This document shows positions 50,834-61,600 of a DNA stretch of 64,000 nt, piece after piece. How positions within the stretch are numbered: the stretch's first letter is position 1; every line of letters starts with the position of its first letter. Location: contig NZ_JAMBOK010000001.1 of the NCBI RefSeq assembly GCF_023715585.1, positions 62,001 to 126,000 of the forward strand. The letters are read 5' to 3'. The position numbers were made by a program, and so were the translations under genes. The notes under the pieces were generated by a model. The model worked only from the letters and a program-made list of their open reading frames with translations, made no database searches and was not told the origin of the DNA. This DNA comes from Sporosarcina luteola (GTDB lineage Bacteria; Bacillota; Bacilli; Bacillales_A; Planococcaceae).

Positions 50834-52219
50834 GTGGGAATTTCTCAAGAAATCGAATCGAAAATCGCATTTCAGCGAAACTTTTATGATTCCGGAGTTA
50901 CAAAAACTGTGGAATTTAGGTTGGACATGTTAGAGCGTTTACGAAAAGCGATTGTACAAAAGGAAGAAGAGATTTTTGAAGCGTTGCAGAAAGACTTAGG
51001 GAAAAGCCAGTTTGAGTCGTATGTGACGGAAGTCGGGTTCGTATTGTCTAGCATTTCATTCATGATGAAGCATTTAAAGGAATGGATGGAGCCTGAATCT
51101 GTGAAGACGCCAGTACATCTGCAACCGGCGAAAAGTTTTATCATACGGGAACCATATGGGACAGTATTGATCATCGGACCTTTCAACTACCCATTTCAGT
51201 TAATCATGGATCCGTTAGTGGGTGCAATTGCTGCAGGAAACTGCGCGGTCGTCAAACCGTCAGAAGCAACTGTCCATACAGCTGATATTATAAAAGATAT
51301 CTTGACGGAAGTTTTTCCTCCAGATTATGTACAGGTCGTCGAAGGCGGTATCGAGGAAACTTCCGCATTGATCCATGCACCTTTCGATTATATATTTTTC
51401 ACCGGTAGTGCTGCTGTCGGGAAAATTGTCATGAAGGCGGCAGCTGAACGTTTGACACCGGTCACGTTGGAGCTGGGAGGGAAAAGTCCTGTCATCGTCG
51501 ATCAAACTGCTAACTTGAAGAGGGCTGCGGAACGGATTGTTTGGGGGAAATTTGTGAATAACGGGCAAACTTGTGTCGCGCCGGACTATGTCGTTGTCCA
51601 TGAATCAGTGAAGAAGCAATTTCTGAATGAGCTCAAAAACTGTATACACGACTTCTATGGAGAAGACAGCGCGAAAAGTCCGGATTATGGGAGAATCGTC
51701 AACGAGAAACATTTTGATCGACTAGCAGAATTGATCGATAAGGAAAGGAGCCATATCGTCCTCGGGGGAAAAGCAGACCGTCATGATCTATACGTGAGCC
51801 CGACCTTATTGGATGGCGTTTCATGGAACGGTCCTGCAATGGAGGATGAAATATTCGGTCCGGTTCTTCCAATCTTGCCCTATCAAAATTTAGGGGAGGC
51901 CATTCGTCGTATCCGCCAACTGCCCAAACCTTTAGCAGCCTACCTATTCTCTGAAAATGAACAGGCGCAGGATTATTTCTTGGAACAACTTCCGTTTGGA
52001 GGCGGCTGCATTAACGATACTATTTCACATGTAGGCAATATCCATCTACCTTTTGGCGGAGTCGGTGCATCCGGCATGAATGCCTACCATGGAAAGGCGA
52101 GCTTTGACCTGTTCACTCATTCGAAATCCATCTTGAAGAAAAGTACAAAAGTTTCTGTCCGTATTGGGTATCCGCCATATGGAAATAAACTGGCAATTGT
52201 AAAGTCTCTACTTCGCTAA
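50834..52219 (+). CDS. Class 3 aldehyde dehydrogenase family protein
   Basis: A 461-aa NAD(P)-dependent dehydrogenase of the short class 3 type (YwdH-like). It has IIGPFNYPFQLIMDPLVGAIAAGN, FTGSAAVGKIV, the catalytic Glu in LELGGKSPVI and catalytic Cys in NNGQTCVAPDY. It ends with HSKSILKKS and a hydrophobic tail. It oxidises fatty or aromatic aldehydes; the precise substrate is unknown. GTG start with GGGGCGGGG upstream. Confidence 0.93.
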   Translation: MGISQEIESKIAFQRNFYDSGVTKTVEFRLDMLERLRKAIVQKEEEIFEALQKDLGKSQFESYVTEVGFVLSSISFMMKHLKEWMEPESVKTPVHLQPAKSFIIREPYGTVLIIGPFNYPFQLIMDPLVGAIAAGNCAVVKPSEATVHTADIIKDILTEVFPPDYVQVVEGGIEETSALIHAPFDYIFFTGSAAVGKIVMKAAAERLTPVTLELGGKSPVIVDQTANLKRAAERIVWGKFVNNGQTCVAPDYVVVHESVKKQFLNELKNCIHDFYGEDSAKSPDYGRIVNEKHFDRLAELIDKERSHIVLGGKADRHDLYVSPTLLDGVSWNGPAMEDEIFGPVLPILPYQNLGEAIRRIRQLPKPLAAYLFSENEQAQDYFLEQLPFGGGCINDTISHVGNIHLPFGGVGASGMNAYHGKASFDLFTHSKSILKKSTKVSVRIGYPPYGNKLAIVKSLLR

Positions 52220-52233
52220 TTGTGGTGAGCACC

Positions 52234-52266
52234 GTGCGAAGGAATGCATAGGCTTTTCCTTCGCAC
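52234..52266. terminator. Bidirectional terminator between aldehyde dehydrogenase and kinase genes
   Basis: GTGCGAAGGAA (52234-52244) pairs with TTCCTTCGCAC (52256-52266) between convergent genes. Confidence 0.8.
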
Positions 52267-52294
52267 ATTTTCAGTATGTTGAAAATATAGATGA

Positions 52295-53908
52295 TCAGTC
52301 CGCAAGCGTAGCAAACCCTATACTTTTATTGAGTGAATAAATCGGGAAAGACACGGTCAATTCAGTGCCGTTTTTTCGAAGTGTATTGAAATCGATTTTT
52401 CCTCCATGATCCAACACTATTTTTTTCGTAATGACGAGTCCGAGTCCTGTAGCTCCGTCCTTCGTCGTGAAGAACGGTATAAACAATTGTTTGAACGTCT
52501 CGGGATCCATCCCATGGCCGTTATCGGTCAGCGTAATAGAAATAGTATGATTGACGATCGAATTATAAAACGAGATGTTACCGCCGTTCTGTACTGCCTC
52601 CAGCGAGTTTTTCATGAGGTTGATAAATACTTGTTTTAAACTTTCTTCATTACCGAATACAGTCGACGGATATTCTGCCAAAAATAAAGAGCAATTAATT
52701 TGCCGCATTTTCAGCTCTTCTGCAAAAAGGTCAATGACTCCAATTATCGTATTTTCTACGTCAATTTCCTTTCGTTGCTTAATATTAGGTTTGGATAAAA
52801 TCAAGAATTCATTCGCGATTAAATTGATCCTCTCAATTTCATTCTCCATTATCTCCGTATAGGCACGATATGGATTATCGGGATCTTCATTCATCAATTG
52901 GACAAATCCATTGACCGAGGTCATAGGGTTTCGCACTTCGTGGGCGACAGTCGCGGCGATTTCCCCAATTGCATTTAGTTTAATCGCTTCAACCTTCAGG
53001 CGTTCTGCCTGAAGTTTTTCCGTTATATCTCGAGTGATCATGGACAATGCTATGATTTCCTTGTTTTTATCATAGATGGGTGCCAAGGTTGTTTCTGCCT
53101 CAAATACAGTTCCGTTTTTCCGAAGCTCTTTCGACCGGATATTTGTAAAGCTCCTTCCTTGCAGCAGATATTGTTGCTGCTCTGCCTTTCCTTCGAGTTC
53201 TGACAGGGGTGTCAATTGTATCGCTTTTCCGATGCACTCCTCTTTTTTCCAACCATATATCTCTTCAAATGCAGGATTGACGGCAAGCAGCTTTTGGTCA
53301 AGGCTGAATACTGCAATCGCATCTTGAGCATGTTCAAAAAATAAATCCAAATAACCGTCTTTCGAGGAAAGAGTCATGCTCATAACCTCTTTTTCAATGA
53401 GCAGCTTTTTCATTTGGGGGCCGATTTTTACAGTGATGATGAAGAGTAGCAGCACGACAATAAGAAATAAGAAACTGAAATGGATTACTAATTTTAGATC
53501 TCTCGTCGGATGGAAATATGGACCTATGATCTGTAATAATACGATCAATTCAATAGCCGTTAAGACCATCATGATAATGTGCAAGTATTTGTCGCTAAAG
53601 ACGAGAGACATGATAATAGGAAAAAACAAAAAGAAAAGATAGGGAAAATCTGCGTCGACAAACAGCAAGGAAAGAATATAAAAATTGCTTCCCATGATAA
53701 TTAGCCAGCTAATTATTTTTTGGTTCGGTTTTCCAAAATGCAGAAGACCAAAAAGGCTGAGGTTGAATAGAGCTCCAGCTGCAATTGGCAGTACATATAA
53801 CGGTTGGTCATAGAAAGGTGAAGCGAGTAGTTGAAGGAGAACGATAAAACTGAAAGAACCGACGAGATAGTTATTTTTTTTAGAGTGAAGGGCGTGACCG
53901 TTTTCCAT
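52295..53908 (-). CDS. PAS-containing membrane sensor histidine kinase
   Basis: A 537-aa kinase. About six N-terminal helices (residues 10-180) are followed by a PAS domain (AQDAIAVFSLDQKLLAVNPAFEEIYGWKKEECIGK), a HisKA domain with H-box VAHEVRNPMTSVNGFVQLM, and a HATPase domain (NLMKNSLEAVQNGG, GHGMDPETFKQLFIPFFTTK, GLGLVI). No receiver is encoded beside it, typical of Bacillus phosphorelay kinases of the KinB/KinC type; a sporulation role is possible but unproved. The ATG at 53908 follows GAGGTG. Confidence 0.9.
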   Translation of the reverse strand: MENGHALHSKKNNYLVGSFSFIVLLQLLASPFYDQPLYVLPIAAGALFNLSLFGLLHFGKPNQKIISWLIIMGSNFYILSLLFVDADFPYLFFLFFPIIMSLVFSDKYLHIIMMVLTAIELIVLLQIIGPYFHPTRDLKLVIHFSFLFLIVVLLLFIITVKIGPQMKKLLIEKEVMSMTLSSKDGYLDLFFEHAQDAIAVFSLDQKLLAVNPAFEEIYGWKKEECIGKAIQLTPLSELEGKAEQQQYLLQGRSFTNIRSKELRKNGTVFEAETTLAPIYDKNKEIIALSMITRDITEKLQAERLKVEAIKLNAIGEIAATVAHEVRNPMTSVNGFVQLMNEDPDNPYRAYTEIMENEIERINLIANEFLILSKPNIKQRKEIDVENTIIGVIDLFAEELKMRQINCSLFLAEYPSTVFGNEESLKQVFINLMKNSLEAVQNGGNISFYNSIVNHTISITLTDNGHGMDPETFKQLFIPFFTTKDGATGLGLVITKKIVLDHGGKIDFNTLRKNGTELTVSFPIYSLNKSIGFATLAD

Positions 53909-54004
53909 TGCTGCACCTCGGAAAGTAGTAGTATTATAAGTATCATACAACATTTGTTTTATAATGGAAACAGAAGTTTCAGAAAAAGAAAAGGGGAATG
54001 AGAG

Positions 54005-55054
54005 ATGCATCAATTTAATGAATCAAGAACGACTGAATTATTAAAAAGACTAGTTGAAACCCCAAGTCCATCGGGCTTCACTGAAAAAGTCATGCAAGTC
54101 ATCGCCGACGAACTTGGGGAAATCGGAGTCCCATTTAAACGGACGAATAAAGGCGCTGTTATCGCAACTTTGACAGGGAAGGATGATTCACGTCATCGTC
54201 TGTTGACAGCGCATACGGATACGCTTGGAGCGATGGTGAAGGAAATCAAAGGCAATGGAAGGCTGAAATTGGCGATGATTGGCGGGTTTAACTGGAATGC
54301 GGTGGAAGGTGAGTATTGCCATATACATACTGCTTCCGGAAAGGACTTCCGCGGGACGATTTTGATGCATCAGACCACAGTCCATGTCTACCGGAATTCT
54401 GGAACGGCAGAAAGGAATGCCGACAATATCGAAGTGCGGATCGATGAGAAAGTGACGAACGCTGCCGAAACGAGAGCGCTTGGCATTGAAGTGGGAGATT
54501 TTGTTTCGTTCGATCCAAGATTTGAAGTGACGCCAACCGGTTTTGTCAAATCAAGGCATCTTGATGATAAAGCGAGTACTGCCCTTTTGTTGGAGTTGAT
54601 ACGTTCATTGATGGAAAATGAAACGGAACTTCCGAATACGACTCACTTCTACATCTCGAACAATGAAGAAATCGGTTATGGCGGGAATTCAAATATCCCG
54701 AATGAAACCGTAGAATATATCGCTGTCGATATGGGGGCGATTGGTGACGGGCAAACTTCTGATGAGTACACCGTATCGATCTGTGCGAAAGATTCAAGCG
54801 GGCCGTACCATTATGCGCTGACTAGGCATTTGACGGATCTATGTGAAAAAGAGAGTATACCGTTCAAGTTAGATATATATCCTTATTACGGATCCGATGC
54901 CTCTGCAGCAATACGTGCGGGCTTCGATGTACGTCATGCACTGTTCGGTCCTGGTATCGAATCCTCGCATGCATTGGAAAGGACTCATGTCGATTCATTA
55001 AGAGCGACATCACAATTGTTGCATGCATATGTACTATCAGAAATGTTGAACTAA
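54005..55054 (+). CDS. M42 family metallo-aminopeptidase
   Basis: A 349-aa dinuclear zinc peptidase of the M42 (glutamyl aminopeptidase/endoglucanase-like) family: VETPSPSGFTEKVMQVI, metal ligands in AHTDTLG, DDKAS and NEEIGYGGN, and a C-terminal GIESSHALERTH. It trims N-terminal residues from peptides in the cytosol. GAGAG precedes the ATG. Divergent from the kinase gene; murE follows after 24 bp. Confidence 0.92.
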   Translation: MHQFNESRTTELLKRLVETPSPSGFTEKVMQVIADELGEIGVPFKRTNKGAVIATLTGKDDSRHRLLTAHTDTLGAMVKEIKGNGRLKLAMIGGFNWNAVEGEYCHIHTASGKDFRGTILMHQTTVHVYRNSGTAERNADNIEVRIDEKVTNAAETRALGIEVGDFVSFDPRFEVTPTGFVKSRHLDDKASTALLLELIRSLMENETELPNTTHFYISNNEEIGYGGNSNIPNETVEYIAVDMGAIGDGQTSDEYTVSICAKDSSGPYHYALTRHLTDLCEKESIPFKLDIYPYYGSDASAAIRAGFDVRHALFGPGIESSHALERTHVDSLRATSQLLHAYVLSEMLN

Positions 55055-55078
55055 TAATTGTTGGAAGGTGGCCTCGGT

Positions 55079-56569
55079 ATGGAGACCCATTATTTATTTT
55101 CAAGTTTACCGATCAAGAGAGTGGAAGGGGTTTTACCCGATATCGTAACGGATATTGCAGTCGATTCGCGCTCAGTCAATGCAGGAGGCGTGTTTGTCTG
55201 CATAAAAGGGTTCACTGTGGATGGACATGCATTCGTTTCGAAAGCGATTGAAAATGGAGCAAGAGTGATTGTGGCTTCCAGTCCTGTCGAAGCTGATTTG
55301 GACAAGGTGGCGGTCGTCTACGTGGAAGACACGTCAAGGGCAATCTCTTTGCTGGCGCCCCGCTTCATGAACTTTCCTTCAAAACGTATGACGATGATCG
55401 GCGTTACGGGAACGAACGGAAAAACGAGCGTTGGCAATATGCTCCATTCCGTATTGCAACATGCTGGTGAAAAATCTGCAGTGACGGGTACAATTGGCTT
55501 CAATTTGGACGGTGTTTTATTTGAAACTGAAAATACGACAGCGGATGTGCTGACGACACAGCAAATGATCAAGCAAGCGGCTGATGCAGGGTGTTCCACG
55601 ATGACGATGGAAGTTTCTTCTCATGGGCTTGTGGAAGGAAGACTGGCGGGCACCGAATTTGATATTGCGGTCTTCACGAATTTATCGCATGACCATTTGG
55701 ATTTCCATGGAACGATGGAGAATTATGGGCATGCAAAAGGACTTTTATTTGCGCAGCTTGGACAGGACCTTGCGCAGGCGAAGTACGGCGTCGTCAATGC
55801 GGATGACCCCTGGGGAGAGCGAATGAAGGAAATGACCTCCTTCCCGGTATTTACATACGGAATTCGCAATGATGCTGATTTCCGTGCAATGGACATCAAC
55901 ATGACTGTCGATAGCACTTCATTCTATTTGGAATCGCCGGTTGGAGGCTTCGACGTCACGATGGCGCTTATTGGAGAATTCAACGTCTATAACGCTCTCG
56001 CGGTCATTGCGGCCTTATATGCAAAGGGACTTGAGATGGATGTAATCCTCGAAGGGTTGGCAGTCATTCCTTCTGCAAAAGGCAGGATGGAGAAAGTCGA
56101 TACGGAGTTGCCGTTGACCATTTATGTCGATTACGCACACTCACCTGATGCAATCGAGAAGGCGATCCAAGCAGTGTTGCCTTATAAAGATGCCGATAGC
56201 AAATTGATATTCGTCATTGGGACAGGCGGTAACAGGGATCGTATTAAACGTCCGATCATGGCAGAGAAGGCATCGATTGCCGATTATGTCGTGCTGACGA
56301 CGGATGACCCGAGAGATGAGGCATACGAAACGATTTTGTCCGAGCTTGAAGCAGGCATGCAGCACAATCAATATGCGTGCATCGGGGATCGAGAGGAAGC
56401 CGTCCGTCATGCCGTTTCTGTCGCGGAGGAAGGGGATATTATCATCTTTGCCGGAAAAGGCCATGAAGACTTTCAAATCATCGGCAGAGAAAAACTTCCC
56501 CATTCCGACGCAGAGATCGCATTGGATGAGGCGGAGAAGAAGTTCGGCAGAGGTTATATAGAGAAATAG
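55079..56569 (+). CDS. murE: UDP-MurNAc-tripeptide ligase MurE
   Basis: A 496-aa Mur ligase of normal MurE length. The ATP loop is GTNGKTS (111-117), with VSSHGL, TNLSHDHLDFHGTM and GKGHE. The diamino-acid specificity motif is DDPR (409-412). The Arg is associated with meso-diaminopimelate-adding enzymes, while lysine enzymes usually have Asn or Ala there. It adds the third stem-peptide residue in peptidoglycan synthesis. It lies outside a dcw cluster, next to prfC as in staphylococci. The ATG at 55079 follows GGAAGGTGG. Confidence 0.92.
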   Translation: METHYLFSSLPIKRVEGVLPDIVTDIAVDSRSVNAGGVFVCIKGFTVDGHAFVSKAIENGARVIVASSPVEADLDKVAVVYVEDTSRAISLLAPRFMNFPSKRMTMIGVTGTNGKTSVGNMLHSVLQHAGEKSAVTGTIGFNLDGVLFETENTTADVLTTQQMIKQAADAGCSTMTMEVSSHGLVEGRLAGTEFDIAVFTNLSHDHLDFHGTMENYGHAKGLLFAQLGQDLAQAKYGVVNADDPWGERMKEMTSFPVFTYGIRNDADFRAMDINMTVDSTSFYLESPVGGFDVTMALIGEFNVYNALAVIAALYAKGLEMDVILEGLAVIPSAKGRMEKVDTELPLTIYVDYAHSPDAIEKAIQAVLPYKDADSKLIFVIGTGGNRDRIKRPIMAEKASIADYVVLTTDDPRDEAYETILSELEAGMQHNQYACIGDREEAVRHAVSVAEEGDIIIFAGKGHEDFQIIGREKLPHSDAEIALDEAEKKFGRGYIEK

Positions 56570-56576
56570 GAAAATG

Positions 56577-56612
56577 AAGAGCTATCATATGAGATAGCTC
56601 TTTTCCTTTTAG
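56577..56612 (+). terminator. Terminator of murE
   Basis: AAGAGCTATC (56577-56586) pairs with GATAGCTCTT (56593-56602), followed by TTCCTTTT. Confidence 0.8.
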
Positions 56613-56704
56613 TAAAAGACTTTGCGCAATGGAGAAAAAATTGTTGAAAATGATTTGCAATCTGTCTATGCTTAGAAAAGTGGAAAAGAAGGAGTTCAGA
56701 CAAA

Positions 56705-58279
56705 ATGGAAAAACCTATACATGAAGAGATTGCATCACGGCGTACGTTTGCAATCATTTCCCACCCGGATGCCGGGAAAACGACGATGACAGAAAAACTG
56801 CTCTATTTCGGCGGTGCCATCCGTGACGCAGGTACCGTAAAAGGAAAGAAGACAGGAAAATATGCAACATCAGACTGGATGGAAATTGAAAAGCAACGTG
56901 GAATTTCAGTAACTTCTTCCGTGCTGCAATTCGACTACGACGGAAAGCGTGTCAATATTCTCGATACACCTGGACACGAAGACTTCAGTGAAGACACATA
57001 CCGTACATTAATGGCGGTAGATGCCGCTGTCATGATGGTCGATTCGGCAAAAGGTATCGAACCTCAGACACTCAAACTATTTAAAGTCTGTCGGATGAGA
57101 GGTATACCGATTTTCACGTTCATGAACAAAATGGACCGCCAAGGGAAAGAGCCTCTCGAACTGATGGAAGAGTTGGAAGAGGTACTCGAAATTGACTCAT
57201 ATGCGATGAATTACCCGATCGGCATGGGCAAGGAGTTCATCGGTGTCTATGACCGTTACAATAATCGCATTGAGCAAGCTCGTGTCGAAGGAGACAGTCA
57301 TTTCCTTCCTTTAAATGAAGAAGGGGAGCTTGCAGTCGAGCATCCGATGACGGAAACTTCCTATTATAAGCAAGCGCTTGAAGACGTACTGCTCTTAAAT
57401 GAAGCAGGCAATGAGTTTGACGTGGAAAGAGTCGCCAAGGGAGAATTGACGCCTGTGTTTTTCGGCAGTGCCTTGACAAATTTTGGAGTGCAGACATTTT
57501 TGGAAACATTCCTTCAGTTTGCACCACCTCCGCAACCGAGGAAAACGAAGGACGACCAGCTTATCGATCCGAATTCAGAGGAGTTCTCCGGGTTCATTTT
57601 CAAAATCCAGGCGAATATGAATCCTGCTCACCGTGACCGGATCGCTTTTGTACGGATTGTATCGGGCGGATTCGAAAGGGGGATGTCGGTCACAGTCCCA
57701 CGAATTTCGAAAACGATTAAACTATCACAGACTACACAATTTTTAGCTGATGACCGCGAAACGGTAAATGAGGCAGTTGCAGGGGATATCATCGGTCTAT
57801 ATGATACGGGGAACTACCAAATCGGCGACACTGTTGTCGGAGGGAAGTCAAATTTCCTATTCGAAGCGTTGCCGCAGTTCACGCCAGAGCTGTTTGTTCG
57901 TGTCACAGCGAAAAACGTCATGAAGTCGAAGCATTTCCATAAAGGAATCCTTCAGTTGGTCCAAGAAGGCGCAATCCAATATTACAAGACGTTGCATACA
58001 GAAGAAGTTCTATTGGGCGCCGTCGGTCAACTCCAATTCGAAGTGTTCGAGCATCGTATGAAAAACGAATACAACGTGGATGTCCACATGGAGCATATCG
58101 GCTCCAAAGTCGCCCGCTGGATTGAAAATGAAAGCGATGTGAAAGATTCGATGACGGGGCAGCGTTCCATGCTCGTGAAGGACCGTTATGACAATCTCGT
58201 CTTCTTATTCGAAAATGACTTTGCACTACGTTGGTTCGGTGATAAATTTCCGGATATTCGACTGTACAGCTTGCTATAA
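56705..58279 (+). CDS. prfC: Peptide chain release factor 3
   Basis: A 524-aa translational GTPase. G1 is HPDAGKTT, G3 DTPGHEDF, G4 NKMD; the RF3-specific segments include [31 protein letters not shown] and [17 protein letters not shown]. It recycles RF1/RF2 from the ribosome after termination. Preceded by GAAGGAG. Confidence 0.97.
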   Translation: MEKPIHEEIASRRTFAIISHPDAGKTTMTEKLLYFGGAIRDAGTVKGKKTGKYATSDWMEIEKQRGISVTSSVLQFDYDGKRVNILDTPGHEDFSEDTYRTLMAVDAAVMMVDSAKGIEPQTLKLFKVCRMRGIPIFTFMNKMDRQGKEPLELMEELEEVLEIDSYAMNYPIGMGKEFIGVYDRYNNRIEQARVEGDSHFLPLNEEGELAVEHPMTETSYYKQALEDVLLLNEAGNEFDVERVAKGELTPVFFGSALTNFGVQTFLETFLQFAPPPQPRKTKDDQLIDPNSEEFSGFIFKIQANMNPAHRDRIAFVRIVSGGFERGMSVTVPRISKTIKLSQTTQFLADDRETVNEAVAGDIIGLYDTGNYQIGDTVVGGKSNFLFEALPQFTPELFVRVTAKNVMKSKHFHKGILQLVQEGAIQYYKTLHTEEVLLGAVGQLQFEVFEHRMKNEYNVDVHMEHIGSKVARWIENESDVKDSMTGQRSMLVKDRYDNLVFLFENDFALRWFGDKFPDIRLYSLL

Positions 58280-58290
58280 ATACTCTGTTC

Positions 58291-58329
58291 AACCGGGAGA
58301 CTCGATATTTCAAGTCTTCCCGGTTTTTT
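58291..58329 (+). terminator. Terminator of prfC
   Basis: AACCGGGAGACT (58291-58302) pairs with AGTCTTCCCGGTT (58313-58325), followed by TTTTTT. Confidence 0.9.
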
Positions 58330-58372
58330 GTTTGTTGGAAATTAAATGAGAGATGGTTTTAATGATTCGAAG

Positions 58373-58500
58373 GTCCCGAAATGACAATAAAAGTCGGGAA
58401 ATGATTGATAAATTCGGGGAAATGATTGATAACCTCCGATGAATGATCGATATCCCTAGGGAAATAATCGATACCTGTATGGAAATGATCGAAAACTTTC
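58373..58500 (+). repeat. Array C of the 21-bp unit (six copies)
   Basis: Six units with the GAAATGAYYGATA core, five at exact 21-nt period, fill most of the prfC-acrB intergenic space. Orientation equals that of array A. One unit changes GATGATC to GATAATC-like variants, so copies are diverged. On the minus strand the period gives an open frame of heptapeptides (LSIISxx), a by-product of 21 being 3 x 7. Confidence 0.85.
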
Positions 58501-58600
58501 CGAATCTGTTTATGAGGGATAACCGAGGCTCGGAATTGATGTTACCGTCATCTTTCAATATGATAGTAGTAAGCGTTTTGCAGACGAAAGGGATGTGCAA

Positions 58601-61600
58601 ATGAAAATCAGTGATTTTTCCATAAAACGACCTGTCTTTACGATTGTGACGATTTTTTTAGTCATCATCCTAGGGGCAGTTTCCTTTTTCAAAATTCCGG
58701 TGACGCTCATTCCAGAGTTGAACCCACCGGTAGCAGTCGTCGTCACCAACTATCCGGGTGCCTCTTCCACGGAAGTGAGTGAGAAACTGACAAAGCCGCT
58801 GGAGGCAAGCTTGTCTACTGCCCCTGGCTTGAAATCAATGCAGTCGTCTTCACAGGAAGGTGCCAACTTCATTCTGCTCATGTTTGACTGGGCTACAAAA
58901 ATTGACGATGTGCAACTGGATATTATGCAACGAATCAACCAAGTGCCTATACCTGAAGGCGCTGATGCCCCGAGGTTCATGAAATTCGACCCTGCACAGT
59001 TTCCGGTCATCCAATTATCACTTCGAACAAATTCAGAAAAAGCCGATATACGGGAAATCGCCGAGCGTCTCGAAACGGAGCTGCGCAGGACGAAGGGGGT
59101 CGCCAGCGTTACCGTAACAGGTAAATTGGTGGAAGAGGTCCAAGTCATTTTGGATCAGAAAAAGCTTGAGAATTTCGGACTTGTTCAGTCGGACATTGTA
59201 CAAGCAATCCAAGCGAACAATGTATCGATGCCCGGAGAGCCGATTGAAACGAACGGCGGAAAGCAACTGACGACAAGAATCATCAGTTCATTGACGACCA
59301 TCGATGATATTAGAGAAATCATGGTAGGCGTCAATCCAATGACCGGAGGAAAAGTGAAAGTGAAAGACATTTCGGAAGTTGCTTTGCTTGAAGCGAAAGC
59401 AACTTCCGAAACGAGGGCGAATGATCAACAGGCAGTTCTCATGTCGGTTCTGCAGGAATCAGGTGCAAATACGGCAACGGTGTCGACAGCTTTCAAAGAT
59501 GCATTGGATCGTTTACTTGCCCAGGAGGAATACGAAGGTGTCGAGGCGGATGTTTTGTTTGACCAAGGTGACTATGTGAAACTTGCCGTCGGAAATATCG
59601 GCCAATCGCTATTGCTTGGCGGACTATTTGCGATGATCGTTCTGTTTTTATTCCTACGGGGAATCAAAAGCCCAATCATTATCGGCATTGCAATCCCTTA
59701 TTCTGTCGTCGTTACATTCGTGCTCATGTTTTTCGCTGACTTCTCGCTTAACATCATGACGCTTGGCGCGTTGGCGCTCGGAATCGGGATGTTAGTTGAC
59801 AATGCGATTGTTGTCATCGAGAATATCGAACGGCATATAGCGATGGGGAAAGATCGTACAGAAGCAGCAAGGGATGGGGCGAAAGAAATCAGTGGAGCGA
59901 TTACGGCTTCAACGTTGACGACGCTCGCCGTCTTTGTACCCGTCATTTTCATCAGCGGCTTGATTGGGCAGATCTTCACGGAATTCGCGTTGACAATATC
60001 ATTCAGCCTATTTGCATCCCTTGTCGTCGCATTGACGGTCGTACCGATGATGGCGAGTCGGATGCTCACAAAGCCCACGGGGAATATCGAAGCGAGAAGG
60101 CGCCGTTCGAAGACGTTAAACAGGTTTGAACGATCGGTCAAATGGTCACTGCGCCATCGTGCATTCGTGCTAGTAATGACACTCGTCCTTCTACTAGTCA
60201 GCGGCTTCGGCTTATTCAAGGTCGGTACGGAATTCCTTCCGCCTACAGATGAGGGGTTCTTCAGCATTTCTATTAAGATGCCGAATGGCGCATCGTTGTC
60301 ATCTACAAATGAAGTTGTGAAAAAGATTGAGACCAGGCTGAAAGAGGAAAAAGATATTGACGTTTATGTAAGTCTGATCGGAGGTACGCAACAAAGCATG
60401 GCGCAAGGGGGGTCAGAATCGGATCGGGCCGAAATGTATGTCAAGCTTGCACCCCTTAAGGAGAGGAAGCGTTCGGTATTCGAGTTTGTTGATGCTGTTC
60501 AACCCGATGTGCTTGATCTCGTAGGTGAAGAAGCAAACGTAAGCTTTGAAATGCAGACCGCAGCTGGATCCAGTCCGAATACATTATCCTTTACATTGAA
60601 AGATACGAATGAAGCAAGGTTGAACGAATCGGTTGCTAAACTTGATAAAGAGCTGCGGAAAATGGATTCGGTACTTGAAATATCCAATAATCTTCAAGAT
60701 ACAGTCGAGGAAATCCATATTGAAGTAGACCGTGAAAAGGCAGCCGGCCTTGGACTGGCACCTTATCAGATAGCGCAAACCGTAAATTCGATTACACGCG
60801 GGCAAGCAGCTTCACAATTCGTTGATAAAAAAGAGAATGTAGTATCGGTCATTGTCCAATATGATGAAAAGTACCGCAACAGCATTGACAGGCTGAAGCA
60901 AATTAAGTTGAGAACTCCATCAGGAACTTTCATCCCGCTGAAGGATGTCGCATCGATTTCCATTGCAGAAGGGCCGGTTTCCATCCAGCGGGTTGACCAG
61001 GCCCACTCTGTCTCCTTCAATGTAAAGTATGAATCGTCATTCTCTTTAGGGGATATGACCGATAAAGTGAATGGAATCGTGAAGAAGATCGATTTGCCGG
61101 AAGAGACGGAAATGTCTTATGGGGGCGATCGGGAACTGTTCGAGAGTGCGATCGATGATATGCTTATGGCGATTGTTCTCGCCGTAGTTCTCGTCTATAT
61201 CGTAATGGCTGCACAGTTCGAGTCTTTCAAGTATCCATTTGTCATCATGTTCTCTGTGCCGCTCATGGTGATTGGGGTGGCGTTAGGATTATTCGCCACG
61301 AATACGCCTATCAGTGTGACTGCTGTCATCGGAATTCTTGTCCTTGTCGGCATAGTCGTCAATAACGGAATTGTTCTCGTCGACTATATTAACCAACGGA
61401 AAGAGAGCGGGATGTCTTCTTACGACGCCATTATCGCTTCTGTGAGGGATCGTGTACGTCCTATCCTGATGACCGCCTTGACGACGATCCTAGGGCTGTT
61501 GCCATTGGCGCTCGGCATCGGCGAAGGGACGGAAATGAATCAGCCGATGGGGATTGCTGTCATCGGCGGGTTGATCAGTTCTACATTCCTTACGTTGTAT

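Noticed and set aside
58310-58600. 96-codon minus-strand frame over array C as a real gene
   Set aside because: It is made of the 21-bp repeat read as heptads, overlaps the prfC terminator and has no ribosome binding site.
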